Shown here in pieces: positions 6,048-7,291 of a stretch of 7,291 nt of DNA (position 1 is the stretch's first letter; every line of letters begins with the position of its first letter). The DNA is from an uncultured Oscillospiraceae bacterium (GTDB taxonomy: Bacteria > Bacillota > Clostridia > Oscillospirales > Ruminococcaceae). The stretch spans positions 1 through 7,291 of the forward strand of contig CAKTAM010000092.1 in NCBI GenBank assembly GCA_934527255.1, in the 5' to 3' direction. The notes beneath the pieces were generated by a model that was not told the origin of the DNA, did no database searches, and saw only the letters and a list, made by a program, of their open reading frames with translations. Both the position numbers and the translations under genes were made by a program.

Positions 6048-6539
6048 ATGGAACGTCGGGACAAGATCAACTATTATCTGGATATTGCGGATACCGTGTC
6101 GCGGCGCAGCACCTGCCTGCGGCGCATTTACGGGGCCATCATCGTCAAAAACGACGAGATCGTTTCCACCGGGTATGTGGGCGCGCCGCGCGGCCGCAAA
6201 AACTGTACGGATATGGGCACCTGTATCCGCGAGCAGCTGCAGATCCCGCGCGGCCAGCGGTACGAGCTGTGCCGCAGCGTGCACGCCGAGGCCAACGCCA
6301 TCATCAGCGCATCGCGCGATGTCATGATCGGCGCGACGCTGTACCTGTGCGGGCGCAATCTGCCCGGGTATGAATATGTGAAAGATCCCTGCTGCTGCAG
6401 CATGTGCAAGCGCATGGTCATCAACGCCGGGATCGAAAAGGTCATTGTACGCATCAACGATACCGAGTACCGCATCTTTGATGTGCAGCAGGAATGGGTG
6501 AACGTGGATGCCAGCCTGGAGATCGAGGGCGGGTATTGA
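6048..6539 (+). CDS. dCMP deaminase family protein (ComEB-like)
   Basis: The 163-residue protein has the zinc deaminase signature HAE (79-81, catalytic Glu81) and C-S-M-C (117-120) followed by KRMVINAGI, as in deoxycytidylate deaminases. The family converts dCMP to dUMP, the precursor for thymidylate synthase. Zinc ligands are His79, Cys117 and Cys120; Cys115 and Cys116 next to them make an unusual CCC run. Four further cysteines, Cys23 (STC), Cys53 (KNC), Cys59 (GTC) and Cys75 (ELC), occur at places where ComEB-like proteins also carry Cys and where the phage T4 enzyme has structural zinc ligands, so a second structural zinc is likely (inference). The ATG at 6048 follows AAAAGGA with about 12 bases spacing. 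The gene is divergent from cdd. It could in principle act on another cytosine nucleotide, but dCMP is the best guess. Confidence 0.9.
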   Translation: MERRDKINYYLDIADTVSRRSTCLRRIYGAIIVKNDEIVSTGYVGAPRGRKNCTDMGTCIREQLQIPRGQRYELCRSVHAEANAIISASRDVMIGATLYLCGRNLPGYEYVKDPCCCSMCKRMVINAGIEKVIVRINDTEYRIFDVQQEWVNVDASLEIEGGY

Positions 6540-6580
6540 GGTCATCTGCGGAAAAAGAAGCAGGAAAAGGAGAAAACCGT

Positions 6581-7291
6581 ATGAGAACGATCGGGTTTGA
6601 AAACGTCGAGCTGACCGGCGGCTTTCTGGCGGAGAAGCAGCGCCTGAACCGCGAGGTCACACTGCAGGCCGTGTATGACCGCTTTTGCGAGACCGGCCGC
6701 TTCGGCGCATTGGATTGCGGCTACCGTGAGGGCGGCAGCCAGCCGCGGCCGCACCACTTCTGGGACAGTGACGTGGCCAAGTGGCTGGAGGGCGCGGCCT
6801 ATGCGCTGCAAAAGCAGCGCGACCCCGCGCTGGAGGCCAGGGTCGACGCCGCGATAGAGTCACTGTGCGCGCACCAGTGGGAGGACGGCTATATCAACAG
6901 CTATTACACGGCCTGCTGCCCAAAGGAGCGCTTTACCGACAGGGATATGCACGAGCTGTACTGCGCCGGGCACCTGATGGAGGCAGCCGTCGCCTATGCG
7001 CAGGCCACCGGGAAAAAACGCCTGCTGGAGGCGGTAGAGCGGTATGCCTCGCTGATCGAACGGGTGTTTGTGACGGAAAAAAGCGCTGCATTTGCCACGC
7101 CCGGCCATGAAGAGCTGGAGCTGGCGCTGGTGCGGCTGTACCGGTACACCGGCAAAGACCGCTATCTGCGGCTGGCCGCACATTTCATCAACGCGCGCGG
7201 CGCGGTGGAGGAGCCGCAGGCGGACGCTTATAATCAGTCGCACCTGCCGGTGCGCCAGCAGACCGAGGCGGTGGGACACGCCGTGCGGGCG
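6581..7291 (+). CDS. GH127 glycoside hydrolase, beta-L-arabinofuranosidase-like (3' end cut by window edge)
   Basis: The frame is open from ATG 6581 to the right edge, giving 237 visible codons. AAGGAG (6567-6572) with 8 bases spacing sets the start. The sequence has the hallmarks of the DUF1680/GH127 family: FWDSDVAKWLEGAAYAL (60-76), EDGYINSYY (101-109), MHELYCAGHLMEAAVAYAQATG (123-144), PGHEELELALVRLY (174-187), PVRQQ (223-227) and VGHAVRA (231-237). Known members such as bifidobacterial HypBA1 release L-arabinose from beta-linked arabino-oligosaccharides of plant hydroxyproline-rich glycoproteins. The catalytic Glu and zinc-binding Cys residues of that family lie farther on and are outside the window. 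There is no signal peptide, so it should act in the cytoplasm on imported sugars. It begins 41 bases after the dCMP deaminase stop and may be read through from it; I see no clear promoter or terminator in that gap. The full-length family is around 600 or more residues. Confidence 0.9.
   Translation, partial: MRTIGFENVELTGGFLAEKQRLNREVTLQAVYDRFCETGRFGALDCGYREGGSQPRPHHFWDSDVAKWLEGAAYALQKQRDPALEARVDAAIESLCAHQWEDGYINSYYTACCPKERFTDRDMHELYCAGHLMEAAVAYAQATGKKRLLEAVERYASLIERVFVTEKSAAFATPGHEELELALVRLYRYTGKDRYLRLAAHFINARGAVEEPQADAYNQSHLPVRQQTEAVGHAVRA

Overview
The window looks like an ordinary chromosomal segment from a GC-rich Firmicute, most likely a gut clostridium of the Oscillospiraceae/Ruminococcaceae type (Faecalibacterium, Subdoligranulum, Gemmiger). 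This is inferred from strong AAAGGAGG-type ribosome binding sites, textbook sigma-A promoters despite the high GC, the gene repertoire, and the general look of the proteins. No plasmid, phage, insertion-sequence or CRISPR signature is visible.

Layout from left to right. (1) A small membrane protein of the DUF5684 type is encoded on the minus strand and cut by the left edge (1-226). It has its own extended -10 promoter and a structured leader. (2) About 300 bases without a gene hold a perfect 12-bp inverted repeat. (3) A minus-strand tRNA pair, Thr(TGT) then Tyr(GTA), has a clear promoter (800-829) and an intrinsic terminator (542-582). (4) A divergent plus-strand gene at 1027-2763 encodes a complete ABC exporter half-transporter behind a near-consensus promoter. 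(5) A strong hairpin terminator (2809-2850) lies between this gene and the convergent minus-strand cluster, and can serve both directions. (6) The minus-strand cluster reads, in order of transcription, cdd (cytidine deaminase), rsmA/ksgA (16S rRNA dimethyltransferase), a PlsC-type acyltransferase and an SDR oxidoreductase. The cdd and rsmA genes overlap by 8 bases. There is no convincing terminator or internal promoter in the cluster, so it is probably one operon started near 5880. (7) A 222-base divergent intergenic region separates cdd from a plus-strand dCMP deaminase (6048-6539). (8) Forty-one bases later begins a GH127 (beta-L-arabinofuranosidase-like) gene, which runs off the right edge.

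Functionally the window is mostly housekeeping: tRNA supply, 16S rRNA maturation, phospholipid synthesis, and pyrimidine salvage by two deaminases at the nucleoside and nucleotide levels. It also holds one efflux-type ABC transporter and the start of what may be a plant-arabinan utilisation locus. I found no new system. The points most worth a second look are the imperfect T-stem of the tRNA-Thr, the hairpins with U-runs close to two transcription starts, the perfect inverted repeat at 454-481, the palindrome covering the cdd -10 region, and the truncated GH127 locus.
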